Shown here: positions 32,874-43,820 of the stretch, piece after piece
Layout: each line of letters starts with the position of its first letter
Numbering within the stretch: position 1 is the stretch's first letter
Assembly: GCA_030052745.1 (NCBI GenBank)
Contig: JANBVO010000028.1
Coordinates: 372,001-436,000 of the forward strand
DNA: 64,000 nt
Source: Pleurostoma richardsiae
Lineage: Eukaryota; Ascomycota; Sordariomycetes; Calosphaeriales; Pleurostomataceae
Direction: 5' to 3'
Translations under genes and position numbers: made by a program
Notes under the pieces: generated by a model
Told to the model about the DNA's origin: nothing
The model's input: only the letters and a program-made list of their open reading frames with translations
Databases searched by the model: none

Positions 32874-34120
32874 TCACTCGTCGTCACCGAGCTCCTCAAC
32901 CTTTGGAGCAACATAAGACCGCTGCTGGGCCGCCGTGGCCACCTGCGTGCTTGTTGCGGTGGTGGTAGCTGTAGCAGGCATCGGCTGGCCAGTTGATCCC
33001 AGGAAGTTCGCCTGCGCCTGTGCGTTGCTCCCTGCGGACTTCGACTTCTTCTTTTTCTTGGCAGTCTGCGGTGTCTCTGTTAGATATCATCCTGCAACAC
33101 AACGTTTTCAGGGGTAGTCTCAAACTCACCTCATGCCAAGCCCACACAGGCTTGAAGCTGTCCACAAAGGAGACATCCTCCCACAGATTCGGGAACAGCC
33201 AGAGACCGGGCGGAGTAACGAAGAATGTAATACAGAAGAGGATGACCCGGAAGATAGCCATGAGGAAGAATAGACCTAGCAGGATCAGGCAGCCCCAGCT
33301 GAGATAATAGACACCCTGGCGCATCTTCAGGGGCCACAGTGGGTAGAGGACGATGGCGAAGATGACGACGAGGGCTAACGCGGCGTAGACCTTGCGCATG
33401 AGCTGGCTGCCCTCCCACAGCCAGGCGTAGTACATCTCCTCCTTGGCCTCCTGCTGCGGCTCGATGCGCACCGTCCAGAGGCCCTTGATACGCTTTGTCT
33501 TCTTAGGCGGGTGGTCGTGGCCCTCGTGGGGGTCGATCTTGCTCACGCGCAGCGCCAGCATCGAGAGGGGCAGAAGCTTGAAGGTGTTCTCGAGGGAGGC
33601 TCGGTCCGTGATCTCAGGGAGGAGTGAATTCTTCTTGCGCGCTTTCTCATACTCAGGGGACTGGAGAGCCCGAAGAGCTCGCTTCACTGATGGGCACCGT
33701 CAGCGCGAGGATTCCAAAGGGAGGCGTGAGAGGTGCCGGGGTGGATGGAGGGCGGTTACCTCTGAACATGTCCTTGCGCTCGCCGTTCAGGATACACGTG
33801 CGCGTCTTGAGATTCTGGCCTCGCAGGAACGTCGCGACGGCCAGGGCGGCAGGGTTCGGCGGACCTGGCGTGATAGGTTGTGGCTGGCCCTGCTGCTGCT
33901 GCTGCTGCTGCTGTGGATGGCCTGGCTGTCCTCCCTGCTGCTTCGCCTGTTGCGCCATCATTGCCTGTCTCTCTGCAGCCTGCTTTTTCAGGTGCTCGAT
34001 GAACTGGGGGACGGTCATGCCGGCCTTCTGGGCGTCGATGGCCAGCTGCCGCTGCATGGCAGCGATCTGCTCCGGCGTGGGCATCTGGCCCGGCCGGGGC
34101 ATACCCGGCGGTGCTTGCAT
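32874..34120 (-). CDS. sec62: Sec62, ER protein translocation subunit
   Basis: Three minus-strand exons: 34120-33760, 33686-33130, 33074-32874; 372 residues. After a Gln-rich N-terminus (eight consecutive Gln near residues 69-77), the cytosolic Sec62 domain includes FLRGQNLKTRTCILNGER and LKRALRAL-type words. Two membrane spans (about residues 213-232 and 243-275) flank a short lumenal loop, followed by FPNLWEDVSFVDSFKPVWAWHE and a Lys-rich tail. Sec62, with Sec63/71/72, drives post-translational import into the ER. The last intron has two possible acceptors 2 nt apart; only the downstream AGAG|ACACCG join gives the expected TPQTAKKKKK tail. A TCACGTGA E-box lies at 34441-34448, upstream of the start. 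Confidence 0.93.
33890..33913. repeat. (CTG)8 microsatellite inside sec62
   Basis: Eight uninterrupted CTG triplets on the plus strand, read as CAG (Gln) on the minus strand in the disordered N-terminal segment of Sec62. Confidence 0.9.
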
Positions 34121-35829
34121 GTTTGCGGGAGGAGAGATTCCCTTCTTTTTCGCTCAGGGGTGCGCGCCCAATAGCTTGAACAGTAAAAGAGTGTACACAG
34201 CTGGGTCGCCCTCCAGAGGTGGCCACGGGTTGGTCCTCGAGATCGATTGTGGTCAGCGAGAAAGTCGACTGTCAGATTACTCGGGAGCAGCGACAAGCTT
34301 TCTCCAACCGCAAGCTGTCCAATTCACACGCGGCGGCCATTCAACGCTCGGGGCCCCCAGTAAAATAATTATGGGCCCCGGCAGATACTCGTTCCGTGCT
34401 CCGGAAACCTTCTACTTCCGGTAATCAACAGCTCTACTTCTCACGTGATAAAGTCACGCGACTAGATGATGAGTAAATAGCGAATATTCAAATATCAAGT
34501 TATGTAGATAACGGATCATGGAAGGATTCCCCAGCCACATCCCCTGTTCTCCCTTCATTCGTGCTGGTGACAGGAGAAGAGTCAACTTTCGATACTCAAA
34601 ATCTCCAGGGAGGGACGATGACAACATGCCCGCCACTCCGGGTGATGATGGAGGGAGCCATCATTCCTTCTGGTACCAGGAAACCATTTTCTTTGCGTTT
34701 TTCACCTCCAGGGACGGCGAGCTGCGTTTGCCTCCTTTTACGGGCTAGCAGCACAGGTCGGCGCGGTTTCGTCCCACGTACGACAAGTTGCCATTCTTAG
34801 AAGAGGCAAAGTCAGGATACCCTCCACCAAGGAGCAGCCTTCTACCGAATCAGGCCCTGCTATCGATCTATCTCGTCATTATCGCCTACCCGTCACTGTG
34901 CCACGCGGTGCCTTGCATGAGCTTTTTCTCTGATTTTCCCGCCCCTCCCAAGGGCGGACATGTCACCACACGCGTGGCCTGCGGGCGGGCTGGCGGGCGG
35001 CCGGAATGGCTGCAATACGACGAGAATGGAAGTCCCTCTGCTCGTCGCGCAGTGTTTCTGGATTTCCCCACAGCCGTTGTGACAGCAGGATGCCACGTCT
35101 CAGCGTTTCAAGTCGAGGTCGACCGCGTTGGGCCAACTGCTGTTGCTGTTATCGCGTGAGCGTCAGGGACGCCGGTTTCAGGACCAGAATCAAGAAGTCT
35201 TTTCTGGTTCTACGCCATCGACCCCTCCAGTTTATTTTGCTCTCTCCAGGGGCCTAGCAAATAAAGGGATTTTCTGGGCCCGGTTCTGCGGCCAGTCATT
35301 GGGGCCCACGAGACATCCCTCTCGGGGTTTTGTGGCGATGAGGCCGTGACTACGGGCGCTGGTGCGTTACCGACCAAGGAATTCTAAGACATCGACTCGC
35401 TATACGACGGTTTTCATCTTACACCAGTGGTGGGTCCTGCAATCTGGTGTGTAGCGCCAGCCATCCGAATCACCACCACACCCCGGCATGGTAAGCGCCG
35501 ACTGGTCTTCGGCGAGTCCACCTCAGCCTATCAGGTCCCGCCCTTTGAGACCTCACCGTCAACCACCTCTATCCCACAGTCAGCGTTTCTCAGCTGGACT
35601 TTGCTCTGTGGGTGTGTGTGTGTGGGATCGGAAGAACGCAGGTAGGTCCCAATATTAAGGGAGCGCGATACTCCCGCGGTTCTCAGGTGAGAGTTGAGCT
35701 CTTTTATGTCTGGTTCGACCCCAGCATGTTTCCTTCTAGCACGGTCTCGTTTCTTTGTCCGAGATCGCTGGCCGTCCCTCGTTTCTCCCGTCAGTCGTCC
35801 GGCATGAGGGAAGCCGTCAGTATAGCAGC
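34121..35829. other. Divergent promoter region, sec62 (-) / CRIB-motif gene (+)
   Basis: 1.7 kb with no supported gene. It contains a palindromic TCACGTGA (34441-34448) and a GTGTGTGTGTGTG tract near 35611-35623. The final 200 bp are TC-rich leader. Confidence 0.6.
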
Positions 35830-37389
35830 ATGAAAGGCCTCAATGATATGCTCGCTGAAGCTTACGCCTCATGGCTGGACTCGGTCTCCGCATGTTGTGC
35901 GCCGTTGGCGTCGTGTCTTGACGACAAGCCTCATCATGGTGCGTGGGCCTCCCACAGCAGCGCCGGCCAGCAGGTCGGCGCTGCACGCAAGGAGGAAGTG
36001 CTAAGCCAAGCAGGCAATGAGAAGCGCATGGAGATTCTCTATGATCAACCTGAGCTGGTCTCGCCGCCGTCTGCTGCACCACTGAGACAGAATCCTGTAG
36101 CAGCTGCAAGAGAGCGGGGGACGTCAGGTTTTGGGTCCTTGGGGTCGTTGAGGAAAGGGAGCTTCTCTGTGAGAAGAAGATTTGGGTCCACTGCTTCATC
36201 GCGCCGGCCGCACATATCCGCTCCTTCGAATTTTCGCCATCTCTATTCCGAGTCGTTTCAGTACCCTATGCTCCAGCAGCCTCGACAGCGTCCGTCGTCA
36301 TTCCGGCCGCTGGAGCTGAGCATCTATATGTCCGACAATCAATTGTCTCCTATCTTGCCTCACTTTGATTACACACATCCGGACGTCTCGCCGCCTCCTC
36401 CGGCCCACACCGCTGACAGTCGAGATGATGACAGCATCACCTTGGCTCGCACCAGGAGTTACTCCTCTATGTCTTTCCATATACCGAGGCGCCAGCTTCC
36501 TGAAGAGTCGCTATCATCCACTACTGCTTACGACAGTCCTCCGAAGATACCGCCCAGAGCCCGCGCCCGGGCTTACACGTCACCAAGCGTCGAAGGGATC
36601 GTGGAGCGCATCGCCAGCGCTATGATTGAGAGAGATAGGCTCCAGTCAGAGATAGAGTCCGTCGTAGAACGCGAGAGCATCTACATCAGCAGCCGACCAT
36701 CAACTGCTTACGGAGCTCCTGGTGAGTCAGATTGGACGAGTGCTACGTCGCAAATCTTACTGACAGCAGCAGACATGGAACCTATGCCGTCAATTCCAGC
36801 ACTACCAGCTGCGGCGCCATCCTTCGCCGAGCGGCTAAGCACAGAGCGCCCGCACACCGCACCGCCTAGACAGGTAGTGGGTATACCTCATCGCGAGAGG
36901 AGCTTTGAGGAGACATCAGCACTCTTCACCACGCCGCCCAGGCAGATTACCCCCGCCTCCGCCGATGACCGGCACCTGGAGCGGCCGCTTGCTCCACCTC
37001 TGCCGCTCGTCCTTCGTCCACCCTTGCGCAAGAAGAAGTCCTTCTCGCGGGTGTCGAACTGGCTCTTCCCCGGCGGCACTGACGCTGTCCACCAGCGCGA
37101 CATCAGCCTCGACTCGGTCACGAACGAGCCACGGCCCGTCACAGGACGCGATGGCTTCTACCAGTGCGTGGCGCCACCGGCGGAGGGGAGGGCGAGCCCG
37201 GACACAGTGTCGACGCTGTCGAGCTGGGAGACGCAGGAGGACGAGCGCACGGTGCCGACGACGTGGTCCCCGGGGAGTAGCCCGGCGACCAAGCAGGACA
37301 CGCCGACGTCTGGGATGAGTCGTGTGGGAACTTTCGGATATGGTAGGGCGCAAGGCCTCAGGCCGACGAGTGTTGGGGTAGCGTTCTGA
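35830..37389 (+). CDS. Disordered fungal protein with a CRIB-like motif
   Basis: 519 residues from ATG 35830 if unspliced; the frame upstream is open only from a TTG. Residues 128-138 read HISAPSNFRHL, matching the core of the CRIB/PBD consensus (I-S-x-P-x(2,4)-F-x-H) that binds GTP-loaded Cdc42/Rac. It is preceded by a basic patch (RRRFG, SSRRP), as in true CRIB proteins, and followed by the block RPSSFRPLELSIYMSDN, which I recall from other fungal proteins. The rest is Ser/Pro-rich with PPRQ-type repeats. A short helix at about 256-285 (IVERIASAMIERDRL) may be coiled coil. A 45-51-nt segment from 36722 (GTGAGT ... CTGACAG) has all intron signals yet keeps the frame, so the real protein may be 15-17 residues shorter. 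A Cdc42 effector role is inference. Confidence 0.66.
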   Translation: MKGLNDMLAEAYASWLDSVSACCAPLASCLDDKPHHGAWASHSSAGQQVGAARKEEVLSQAGNEKRMEILYDQPELVSPPSAAPLRQNPVAAARERGTSGFGSLGSLRKGSFSVRRRFGSTASSRRPHISAPSNFRHLYSESFQYPMLQQPRQRPSSFRPLELSIYMSDNQLSPILPHFDYTHPDVSPPPPAHTADSRDDDSITLARTRSYSSMSFHIPRRQLPEESLSSTTAYDSPPKIPPRARARAYTSPSVEGIVERIASAMIERDRLQSEIESVVERESIYISSRPSTAYGAPGESDWTSATSQILLTAADMEPMPSIPALPAAAPSFAERLSTERPHTAPPRQVVGIPHRERSFEETSALFTTPPRQITPASADDRHLERPLAPPLPLVLRPPLRKKKSFSRVSNWLFPGGTDAVHQRDISLDSVTNEPRPVTGRDGFYQCVAPPAEGRASPDTVSTLSSWETQEDERTVPTTWSPGSSPATKQDTPTSGMSRVGTFGYGRAQGLRPTSVGVAF

Positions 37390-38484
37390 GTCTATGTATG
37401 ATTTGAGCACTTGCTGCGTGCTTTTTTATTTCTGATACTTGATACCATTGGATCCTAAAACGGGGACACAGGGATGCTTTTACTAGATGTCAGGTTCTAC
37501 TGGCTGGTTGGGAGGCACTTGTGTTGGAGAGGACAGAATGAATGGGCGCGCCTATCTCCGGGATGGACCGGCCGTGGCGGTGCTGCCCTTGGATCTTTGC
37601 ATTTCTCGTTAGCATCTCTCTGAGCCGGACGGCCACTGTATGTAGAATGCGTCTGGAGAGATTGTAGATAGTAGTAATCAAGGCATGTCGTTGTTGGTGG
37701 AGATTTGGATTTCTAGCGGCTCTCCAAGGTGAAACCCTGTGTCTCGGGTAAGAGTCCCCGGTCGTATATGTCGGGGGTAAATGCCGTAAGTGAGTCCGTC
37801 ATGGATATTGCCCGGAGTCCCTGATCTGCGAGAATGACACCCTGGAAATCGATATGGATTCAGAATTATCTGTGCGCTCCGTTTCCTGTGTTAAGCTCTC
37901 TTTCGCAGAGGCATTGCGAGACAACCACCCACGAGGCCCTGGGCTGCTGGTTCCCCGCAATGCCCAGCCAGAGCTACGGGCTGCTTAGGGTGTGTGTGCT
38001 ACGGACCAGCAACTTTCGAAACTCGCGAACACGTGGGCCAACTGTTCGACAGCCTTGATGCGTTTAAAATGAACGGCGCCCGCTTCGCAGACAGGCATTT
38101 CCCGGACAGTAGCGGATGCTGAATCCACTCATCCTCATGCACCCATAGCCCGATGCGACTGCACGTGCCTTTGCAATTCCGGCATTTGCTCTCTGATGAG
38201 GGCATGCGCCGTGGTAGAACCGCGCCGTCGATGAATACCTAGATCTAATGAAGCATCTGGCCGATCCCACCTAACGCTGCGCGTACACCGAGCCGAAGAG
38301 GGGCCTCCGCACGCGCGATATGATGAGGGTCTCCAAAGTCGTGGAGTCCCTAGGACGGATTGTCCCGCTGGGCGGAAGACATAAATACAGCGTTCTCCTC
38401 GAGCAGAGCCCTGATGGCGAAGCTCGGACCGACACTGCGTCGGGAGCGTGGGCTAGAAGGCATCGCTTTGCTCTCAAGTCAACT
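37390..38484. promoter_or_regulatory. Intergenic region and phytase promoter
   Basis: 1.1 kb. Two CACGTG E-boxes lie at 38030-38035 and 38162-38167, about 455 and 320 bp before the phytase start. A TATA-like ATAAATA is at 38381-38387, 98 bp before it. CACGTG is the core bound by Pho4/NUC-1-type phosphate regulators, which fits phosphate-controlled expression, but the word also occurs elsewhere in this window. Confidence 0.5.
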
Positions 38485-39947
38485 ATGGCGGCCATGTCGC
38501 TCGCGATCGTTCTCTACCTGGCACTCGCCTTCATGTAAGTCCTCAACTCAGCCCACCTTCTTTATGACCTGGGCTAAACGCATCGTTCAGGCGCGTGATC
38601 CGCGCGGCCCCATGTCCGGGGACGTGCGACACTCCTGAGCATGGCTTCCAGTGCTCGCCGTCGCTGTCTCACTTCTGGGGCCCCTACTCACCCTATTTCT
38701 CGGTCGCCTCCGAGATCGACGCCGCGCTCCCCGCCGGCTGCGAGCTCACCTTTGTCCAGATCCTCTCGCGCCACGGCGCCCGGGACCCCACCGCCTCCAA
38801 GACGAAGTCGTACAGCAACCTGATCACCCGCATCCACAGCGACGCGACGTCCTACGGCCCCGATTTTGACTTCATCAGGCACTACAATTACACCCTCGGC
38901 GCCGACCAGCTGACCCTCTTCGGCCAAGAGGAGATGTGGAACTCCGGGATCAAGTTCTACGCCCGGTACCAGGCGCTCGCGAGGTCCGCGACTCCCTTCG
39001 TCCGGTCGGCCGGTCAGGACCGCGTCGTCGAGTCCGCGCAGAACTGGACGCAGGGGTTCCACCGCGCCCGGCTGGCAGACAAGGGATCCACGATGCCGGA
39101 AGACAGCTTCCCCTACGACATCCTCACCATCCCCGAGGACGCCGGGTACAACAACACTCTCAGTCACGGCACCTGCACCGCCTTCGAAGACGGGCCGGAC
39201 TCTGAGATCGGTGACGCCGCGCAGGCCATCTGGCTGGGCGTCTTCGCGCCGCCCATAACGGCGCGCCTCAACGCCAACCTGCCCGGGGTGAACCTCTCGG
39301 ACGCCGACACCCTGTCGCTCATGGACCTCTGCCCGTACAACACGGTCGCCTCGGCCGGCGGGGCCACCATCTCGCCGTTCTGCGGGCTCTTCACCGAGGA
39401 CGAGTGGCGCAGCTACGACTACCTGTACACGCTGGGCAAGTACTACGGGTACGGGGCGGGCAACCCGCTCGGGCCGACGCAGGGCGTGGGGTGGGCGGCC
39501 GAGCTGGTGGCACGGCTGACGGGGACGCCGGTGGAGGACGGCACGAGCACGAACGAGACGCTGGACGGCGACGCGTCCACGTTCCCGCTGGGCTTGGCGC
39601 TGTACGCGGACTTCAGCCACGACAACGACATGACGGGGATGTACGCGGCGCTGGGGCTGTACAACCGGACGGCGCCGCTGAGCAACGTGACGAGGGGGGA
39701 CCCGGCGGGCAGGGACGCCGGGTACTCGGCGAGCTGGACGGTGCCGTTCGCGGCGCGGATGTACGTGGAGAAGATGAGCTGCCCGGCGGCCGGGGCGGAG
39801 GAGCTCGTCCGGGTGCTGGTCAACGACAGGGTGATACCGCTGCAGGGGTGCGGGGCGGACGAGCTAGGGAGGTGCAGGCTGGGGAGGTTCGTGGACAGCC
39901 TGGAGTTCGTGAGGGAGGGAGGGGATTGGGATTTGTGCTTTGTGTGA
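38485..39947 (+). CDS. Secreted histidine acid phosphatase, phytase-type
   Basis: Two exons, 38485-38534 and 38591-39947; 468 residues. The short first exon encodes a hydrophobic signal segment ([17 protein letters not shown]). An upstream in-frame ATG at 38320 exists, but the TATA-like element at 38381 makes 38485 the better start. The active-site motif is SRHGARDPT (Arg77, His78, Arg81). The C-terminal partner is FSHDNDM (His360, Asp361). Between them are phytase-like blocks such as GPYSPYFS and CTAFED, many Asn-x-Ser/Thr sites and paired Cys residues. The enzyme would release phosphate from phytate or other monoesters outside the cell. Asp in the fourth place of RHGARDP replaces the Tyr usual in Aspergillus PhyA, so substrate preference may differ. 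Very GC-rich second exon. Confidence 0.9.
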
Positions 39948-41052
39948 GATACCCCCTTTTTACGGTGGCTCAGGACGGACTCAGGACAGGCATTTTCTAG
40001 CGATGAAGATGTCTGGGCCAGTTGCGCATGGATACATGGCATTTACGACTATATTGCCTATTCAGATATACGGCATTAGCGATCAGGAGTTTTGTCAGTT
40101 ATGTTTGATGGAGTATCAGCCCATCTACAGCAATTGTGGTAGCAACTGCAACTGAGAAGTGACGGGCCGAAATAAACGACCGAGTATACGAGCCCAGCTT
40201 TCGTCATCCTGGCCTTTTTTCTTCTTCTTCAAAGAACATGCGAGATTTGAGACATGCAGCCCTGGAGTGAGGCTTGGACCGGACGTCCTCGCCCTACCAG
40301 TAGCGGCCGGTGGCGCCGGACAAGAAAAGACGAAACGGCCAGCTCAGTCCGACCTGGAGTGGAGGATTGTGAGAGGCTGGAGGCTGTCATACCGGGTTCA
40401 GGGTTTCTTCCTCCATTCATCCTCCTGGCCTGAGGACCGGACTGCCTGCCTTGGGCAGTTAGTTGGACGGGCTGTGTTTGTTGGGCTGAGATTTCCGCCG
40501 TGCACAAGGAGGACAGCCGCAGTTCGGAGCTGAGCCTTGATTATCGTTATACGGAGTACGGGGTAGTACGTACTGTCTGTTTAGAGATCCTTTGCGGAGT
40601 ACATCGTGAAGAATTACTACCTACGCTACCTAAGTTAGACAAATAAGTGAATAAGCTTGGGTTCGCTTAACTGCTAGTTAACACTTAAACGGCAAGAAAG
40701 AAGGGTCCCGTCCAGCTGTACCTCCGTAGCTTGAGAGCTGTCTCGATTTAGCCCACGCTGATTCGCGACCCCCCCCCATTTTCCAACGTCAGCAAACCAG
40801 CGAATCCCCGACCAGCCCGCTAAGTAGGTACCTACAGTAATACCTACGCTTCTTTCTCACTCTCACTCTCGCCCTACGGCCAGCGTCGCGCAATCGTGCC
40901 ATCGTGCAACCCGCAAAGCAACAGATCCGCAAATGTCAGCAGCTTGAGCTCGCAACCTTTACCTCATCCATCCCTCCCTCTAGGAGCGCGGAAGCGATAA
41001 TCGCCGGCCTGCAAAAGCGACAGGAAAGACACCCGAACCGGGAAAAAGCAAG
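39948..41052. other. Intergenic spacer
   Basis: 1.1 kb. It contains the short palindrome GTAGGTACCTAC at 40825-40836, similar in type to the one at 9477, and CT-rich leader sequence before 41053. No gene supported. Confidence 0.6.
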
Positions 41053-42016
41053 ATGGGTCTCGGCACGGCTGGCACCATCATTGTCGTGATCATCGTCCTC
41101 GCCGCCGCAGGTGCGCTGGGCTGGATTGTCTTCTCTCGCTGGAGGGCCCAGCGACTAGGAGTGAGTGGCCTCTCATCGCGCCTTCTTCCATCCTCGATCT
41201 GGCTTCAGCTGTCAATCGATCATCAACCTGGTCCTCTGTATCACCACACTCTCTGCCTCTCCCGGCAGCTCCCGTTCCTCCCTCCGCTCACACACCACCT
41301 ACACCATCGCGCATTCCCACCTCAGCTGAACCCAGCTAACGCATCGCGCCAAACAGCTACCCCCACCGTCCTGGACCTCCTTCATCCCCTTCCGAAAGTC
41401 CGAGCCCTCCTACGGCCCGCCCCAGCCCGCTCCCGGCGGCGTCGTCGGCTGGTTCAATGACCAGGTCCGCAAGTTCCGGAACCGCAACAACCGCACCGCC
41501 GCCGGCGCCTACGAGGGCGGCTATTCTGCCTCCGGCGGTGGCGCCGCCGCGCGCTCCGGCCGCCGCGGCTTCGGTCCGCTCGACCCGGACGACGCCTGGG
41601 ATGCGCGCGTCGGCAATGAGGCCGACGCCTACGGCCCCCACGGTTACTACGAGGAGGAGCAGGAGCTGGGTCTAGCGCCGCGGCATCAGCAGCAGCAGCA
41701 GGATACCAGCTATGGAGGCGCCAGCGCGGCCGGCGGGGATGGCTACCAGATGAACCTCGCTGCGACGCCGGGCGTGGACGAGGAGAGCAGGGGCCGCACG
41801 CTGAGCCGGAGCCCGGATCCTAGCGGTCGGGGTCTCGGTGTTCCGGGCCGGGCCGGGGGCAACCCGTTCGATGACGACGCTGCGGAGCCGAGCAATCTCA
41901 GCCTGAGGGGTGTGAGCCCCCGGCCGATCGACACGGCGCCGGGTGCTGCGGCAACCCAGGGGAAGGATCAGGAATCGCCTACGGAGCGGAGGTCGGTCTT
42001 CAGGGAGAACGTCTGA
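41053..42016 (+). CDS. Small single-pass membrane protein, fungal, function unknown
   Basis: Two exons, 41053-41160 and 41357-42016; 255 residues. Exon 1 encodes a short lumenal or extracellular N-terminus and one membrane helix (about residues 6-28, TIIVVIIVLAAAGALGWIVF) followed by basic residues, suggesting a cytosolic C-terminus. Exon 2 begins LPPPSWTSFIPF and continues with GGVVGWFNDQVRKFRNRNNR, RRGFGPLDPDDAWDARVG and a disordered Gly/Ser/Gln-rich tail. I recall this arrangement from uncharacterised proteins of many filamentous ascomycetes but can name no function. The donor is GTGAGT and the acceptor AACAG. The exon join is fixed by the reading frame. A short CAG run encodes five Gln near residue 145. 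Confidence 0.78.
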
Positions 42017-42763
42017 ATGGTCTGATCTACGAATGGAAAGATTGATGCGGGATTTCGAGATTGAGCTTCTGGGACAAAGGGGAAAAGGCGTCTGGAAGGG
42101 AGGGTCATCACGAGGGAACAAGCGGGAGTTTCCTCCTCATGCATCTCGCGTGCGTGCCGTCTTTCTCTTTCCTTCTCCGAATGGAGGGAGGCTCAAGTTT
42201 TCTGGTTCGATGAGGTTTTCTACGACTGCGGCAGATTTTGTAACGAATACGACGGATTGTCATGACAATCGGATTTGGGACATAAGACAGGTCTTTTTTT
42301 GTGAGAATGCTTTCCCTTTCTCTTTACGTTTAGGGCCGAGTCTCGAGGCAAGGATATGATTTTCAAGCCCGACCGGTCAGTTAAGTGCTTTGTCGCTTGT
42401 CCCGCCTGCTATGCCTACATATCTGGTGGCACTTCTCAGCAGATGCCGTCTTGCTGCTCCCCCGGTTTGAAGATTGACGCTCAGCGAGCCGGTCGAGCCG
42501 GCCTGCCGGAACGTGGCGCCATCGGATGCTCTGCTTGGCCCGCAACAAAACGGTCGCTTGGCAGCTCCTAGCGGTAGGGGTCCCCGCTGTCTCCAACTCT
42601 GACGTGTGCTGCTAACCCCGCCATAATACGGGAAGTTTACTTAGGTAGTGCCCCTCACTCTTCTCTAAAAACATCGTGACAAGATCAAAACCTGCAAGAC
42701 TATATTGCCAGCAGCCCAGAGAATACAGCAGTGATAATCAAACCTCCAGGAAGCACATACAAT
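42017..42763. other. Intergenic spacer
   Basis: 0.75 kb between the membrane-protein gene and the inositol monophosphatase. Only short overlapping frames; nothing supported. Confidence 0.6.
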
Positions 42764-43820
42764 ATGGCGGACATCAACCTACAAGAGATCCTCGACACGC
42801 TCGTGTCCGTCGCCTTCGAGGCCGGCAAGATGATCATCTCCGCCGACCCCAACAACATCGCGACCGACACGAAGCTCAACTGTGCGTCTCGTCCTTCGCT
42901 TAGCCCCTTTCTCCGTTCGATCTGCTCCCTCGCCCTTTCCCAGCGCCCAATTCCCGTTAGGAATGATCATAGAAGCCCTCACTAACACTCCACACCGGCC
43001 CACAGCCGCCGACATCGTCACCGAGACCGACAAGGCCGTCGAGCGCATGGTGTCCACCCGCCTGCGCGCCGCCTACCCGACCTTCTCCTTCGTCGGCGAG
43101 GAGACCTACGTCTCCGGCACCACCAACGTGACCCCGGCGCCGACCTTCATCGTCGACCCCATCGACGGCACCACCAACTTCGTTCACGGCTTTCCCGACG
43201 CCTGCGTCTCCCTCGGCTTCGCCGTCGACCGCCGCCCCGCCGCCGGCGTCGTCTACAACCCCTTCCAGGACCTGCTCTTCACCGCCGCCAAGGGCAAGGG
43301 CGCCTACGTCCAGCGCAACGCCTCCCTCGCGGAGGGCAAGGGCCAGGGGCCCCGGCAGAAGCTGCCCCTGGCGGGCAAGGGGGATTCCAGCAGGGCGCCG
43401 CCGCTGCTGGGGCTGAGCACGGCGCTGGTGGGCGTCGAGTGGGGCAGCAGCCGGGACGGGCCCAACTTCGAGCTCAAGGCGGAGACGTTCCGGCGGCTGG
43501 CGGCCAGCAAGGAGGTCGGCGGCAGCATGGTGCACAGCATGCGGTCGCTGGGCAGCGCGGCGCTCAACCTGTGCGCCGTGGCGGCGGGCCAGCTCGACCT
43601 GTACTGGGAGGGCGGGTGCTGGGCGTGGGACGTGTGCGCCGGGTGGTGCGTCCTGAGCGAGGCCGGGGGCATCATGGCGAGCGGCAACCCCGGGGACTGG
43701 GAGCCTGAGCTGGACGGGAGGGTGTACCTCGCGATCAGGGGCGCGCCGAGCGGGCAGAAGGAGATTGTGGAGGAGCTGTGGAAGGTTATTGGGGATGGAA
43801 AGATGGACTACAAGCTATAG
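42764..43820 (+). CDS. Inositol-1-monophosphatase
   Basis: Two exons, 42764-42881 and 43006-43820; 310 residues. The Li+/Mg2+-dependent phosphatase signature is complete: GEE with Glu71/Glu72, DPIDGTTNFVH with Asp90 and Asp93, and WAWDVCAGW with Asp248. The N-terminal helix and SADIVTETD segment are also typical. The enzyme hydrolyses inositol monophosphates to free myo-inositol in the cytosol. Some fungal relatives act in quinate metabolism (QutG), so the exact substrate is not certain. The length is slightly above the usual 270-290 because of an insert at about 145-172 (EGKGQGPRQ and following). The same-strand phytase gene ends 2.8 kb upstream. Confidence 0.93.

Noticed and set aside
35716-35735. 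tRNA B-box-like GGTTCGACCCC
   Set aside because: No A-box, anticodon arm or acceptor stem can be drawn around it.
38320-38484. Longer phytase N-terminus from ATG 38320
   Set aside because: A TATA-like element at 38381 lies inside it, and it would bury the signal segment behind 55 residues. The ATG at 38485 is more natural, though not proven.
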